From: JTS-RE9 sp964649195
GTDB taxonomy: Bacteria; Planctomycetota; Phycisphaerae; Phycisphaerales; Phycisphaeraceae
Assembly (NCBI GenBank): GCA_964649195.1
Contig: CAZYPK010000022.1
Coordinates: forward strand, 1-47,893
Length of the DNA: 47,893 bases
Reading direction: 5' to 3'
In this document: positions 46,520 to 47,893 of the stretch, piece after piece
Layout of the letters: every line of letters begins with the position of its first letter
Numbering within the stretch: the first letter of the stretch is position 1
Made by a program: the position numbers and the translations under genes
Notes under the pieces: model-generated
What the model was told of the DNA's origin: nothing
The model's input: only the letters and a program-made list of their open reading frames with translations
The model's database searches: none

Positions 46520-47834
46520 AGGTGGTCGCCAGGTCCGTTGCGGTGAGTTTCACTTCGCGGTGTACCTTGCCGGTGATGTCGATCCATTTGGCCGTCAGCG
46601 TCGGCGGGGAGGCGGTTCCGTCGCAGACCATGTGCAGGAACATGTTGGGCAGCGGCTCGCCCCAGAGCAGGTTCGGGTGCGGGACGTTGAGCGAGCGGAT
46701 GACGCTGTCGTGCAGCGGGGAGATGATGAACTGGTGCAGGTCGTAGCCGATGCGCTGTTGGGTGGGATAATGCAGATGCCGGCAGACGTGGATGTCGCCG
46801 CCGATGAGGATCACGCCGCCGATCTTGTTTTTGCCGATGAAGTCGAACAGGGCTTCGCGTTCGTGTTCGTAGGTGTGCCAGTCGTCTTTTTCGCGGTTTT
46901 TCTTGTCGTCCCAGATCATGCCGCTGGCGAGAATCTTGAATGTCGCCGTCGATGCCTTGAGGTTCCGCAGCAGCCAGTTCCATTGCGTCTTGCCCAGGCA
47001 GGAAGGCTTGTCGGGATCGACGGGCGAAGGCTCGGTCTGGGCGAAGTAGCGCGGATCGAGCATGAAGACCTCGACAGGCCCGCGGCGGAAGCGCGTGTAG
47101 ATGCCCTCCTTGCCGTCGCCGTAGCTCGTGTGTGTGCGGTATTCGGTGAAGACCTTGCGGATGCCTTCCTTGCCTTTGATCCGGCCATCGCTGTCGTTGG
47201 CGCCGAAGTCGTGATCATCCCACGTGCCCCAGATCGGCGTATCGGCGCCCATGCGGGCCAGCGTCGGCATGGCGAGGAACTGGCGATGCTTGTCGCGGTT
47301 GACCTTCACGTTCACCGTGTCGATGTAAGGCGTGTCGCCCAGCAGCACCATGCCATCAGGCTTGAGGTTGTGGATGCGCTCCCAGATTTCGAAGAACTTC
47401 GTGCTCGACGCGCAGGACCCGAGCACCAGGGCGGTGCGCGAAGCGGCGCCGGGCGAAGGTGCGGTGCGGATGCGGTGAATCTCATCATCGACGACCGCCT
47501 GCCCGTTTTGCAGGATGCGATAGCGATATTCGGTCCCGGCCTTGAGCTTGTCGAAACGCCAGGAGACGCACAGATCGTTGTCCGCCTTGGCAACGGCGGC
47601 AAGCTCGCGCTTCGCATCCGATCCCGCTTCGGTGATCTGGGCGACGTACCTGCCCTCCTTCACCGGCCGATACCAGATCATCGCGGTTTCGTGATCGACA
47701 TGCCCCAGCAGAGGCCCGACCGCCTTGGGCTCCCCGGGAGCCTCCTGGGCATGACAGGCACTAAGCGCAACACCGGCCAGGGGCACCCCGGCCACACTCA
47801 CGGCAATCATCTCACGGCGAGTCATTCGTGTCAT
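46518..47834 (-). CDS. PhoD-like alkaline phosphatase/phosphodiesterase family protein
   Basis: An exported metallophosphoesterase. The 438-residue product starts MTRMTRREMIAVSVAGVPLA, a twin-arginine-type signal, with a lipobox-like LSAC at 24-27. An Ig-like PhoD N-terminal domain (GPLLGHVDHETAMIWYRPVK) precedes the catalytic part: metal-site motifs LGDTPYID, TWDDHDFGAND and GGDIHVCRHLHY. In the PhoD family calcium and iron are bound by such residues. Likely role: phosphate release from organic phosphate, or a related esterase activity. GGAG nine bases upstream supports the start at 47834. Its stop codon overlaps a hairpin repeat. Confidence 0.93.
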   Translation of the reverse strand: MTRMTRREMIAVSVAGVPLAGVALSACHAQEAPGEPKAVGPLLGHVDHETAMIWYRPVKEGRYVAQITEAGSDAKRELAAVAKADNDLCVSWRFDKLKAGTEYRYRILQNGQAVVDDEIHRIRTAPSPGAASRTALVLGSCASSTKFFEIWERIHNLKPDGMVLLGDTPYIDTVNVKVNRDKHRQFLAMPTLARMGADTPIWGTWDDHDFGANDSDGRIKGKEGIRKVFTEYRTHTSYGDGKEGIYTRFRRGPVEVFMLDPRYFAQTEPSPVDPDKPSCLGKTQWNWLLRNLKASTATFKILASGMIWDDKKNREKDDWHTYEHEREALFDFIGKNKIGGVILIGGDIHVCRHLHYPTQQRIGYDLHQFIISPLHDSVIRSLNVPHPNLLWGEPLPNMFLHMVCDGTASPPTLTAKWIDITGKVHREVKLTATDLATT

Positions 47835-47893
47835 CAGGAAACTCCGGGGGGGAAGGGGGGGAAGGGCCTAGGGAGGAGGGCCTAGGGCCTAGG
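47835..47893. repeat. G-rich end of the window with GGGCCTAGG repeats
   Basis: GGGGGGAAG units and GGGCCTAGG/GGGCCTAGGG units upstream of the PhoD-like gene; again about 7-9 bases per unit. The window ends inside this array. Confidence 0.6.

Overview
The window looks like a chromosomal segment of a planctomycete (Planctomycetota, most likely the Phycisphaerae side). The basis is the gene set: three 'FTLIELLVV'-type prepilins, two formylglycine sulfatases, two SASA-type acetylesterases, a PEP-CTERM protein with a PEP-CTERM-associated glycosyltransferase, two XylR-like AraC regulators, an excisionase-HTH/REC response regulator and a GC-rich composition. The lineage call is inference from gene content; no rRNA is present.

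Layout. 1-5.4 kb: partial tRNA, then the peptidoglycan genes murE, murF and mraY, all on the minus strand. MurE carries the DNPR motif of meso-diaminopimelate-adding ligases. 5.6-9.6 kb: a small conserved protein, a GH15-type glucosidase, a possible small secreted protein and tRNA-Val(CAC). 10-17.2 kb: a frameshifted prepilin, a sulfatase/acetylesterase pair, a lone pyruvate dehydrogenase E1-beta gene, a DUF433 protein, an intact prepilin and an HTH-REC regulator. 17.5-25 kb: a Phd antitoxin with an apparent toxin remnant, rmuC, an APC permease, two divergent glycosyltransferases and GDP-mannose 4,6-dehydratase. 25.4-34.8 kb: prmC, a secreted peptidyl-prolyl isomerase and a Tol/Exb-like membrane cluster (vWA protein, repeat protein, TolQ/ExbB, two ExbD, large repeat protein). 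35.3-38.3 kb: rhodanese, a secreted unknown and a short NagA. 38.5-47.8 kb: an accessory region with an acetylesterase, a PEP-CTERM protein, two paralogous XylR-like regulators, a sulfatase, a prepilin and a PhoD phosphatase.

The most unusual property is the density and variety of short repeats. Many chemically different arrays have a 7-base unit, which recalls the heptameric STRR sequences described in cyanobacteria. Several arrays lie in frame inside genes: murF, murE and one glycosyltransferase. Besides these there are (i) six copies of a 73-87 bp MITE with GGGATTCCTGAATAACC-like ends, five flanked by perfect 4-bp target duplications; (ii) a roughly 200-bp element with a perfect hairpin at each end, five complete copies and three partial ones, placed mostly at gene 3' ends and several times supplying the stop codon; (iii) at least three further palindromic families.

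Functionally the window joins wall synthesis, a probable envelope energy-coupling system, surface-glycan synthesis, and sensing and breakdown of sulfated or acetylated polysaccharides. How the Tol-like cluster works and why repeats are tolerated inside essential mur genes are the two main open questions.
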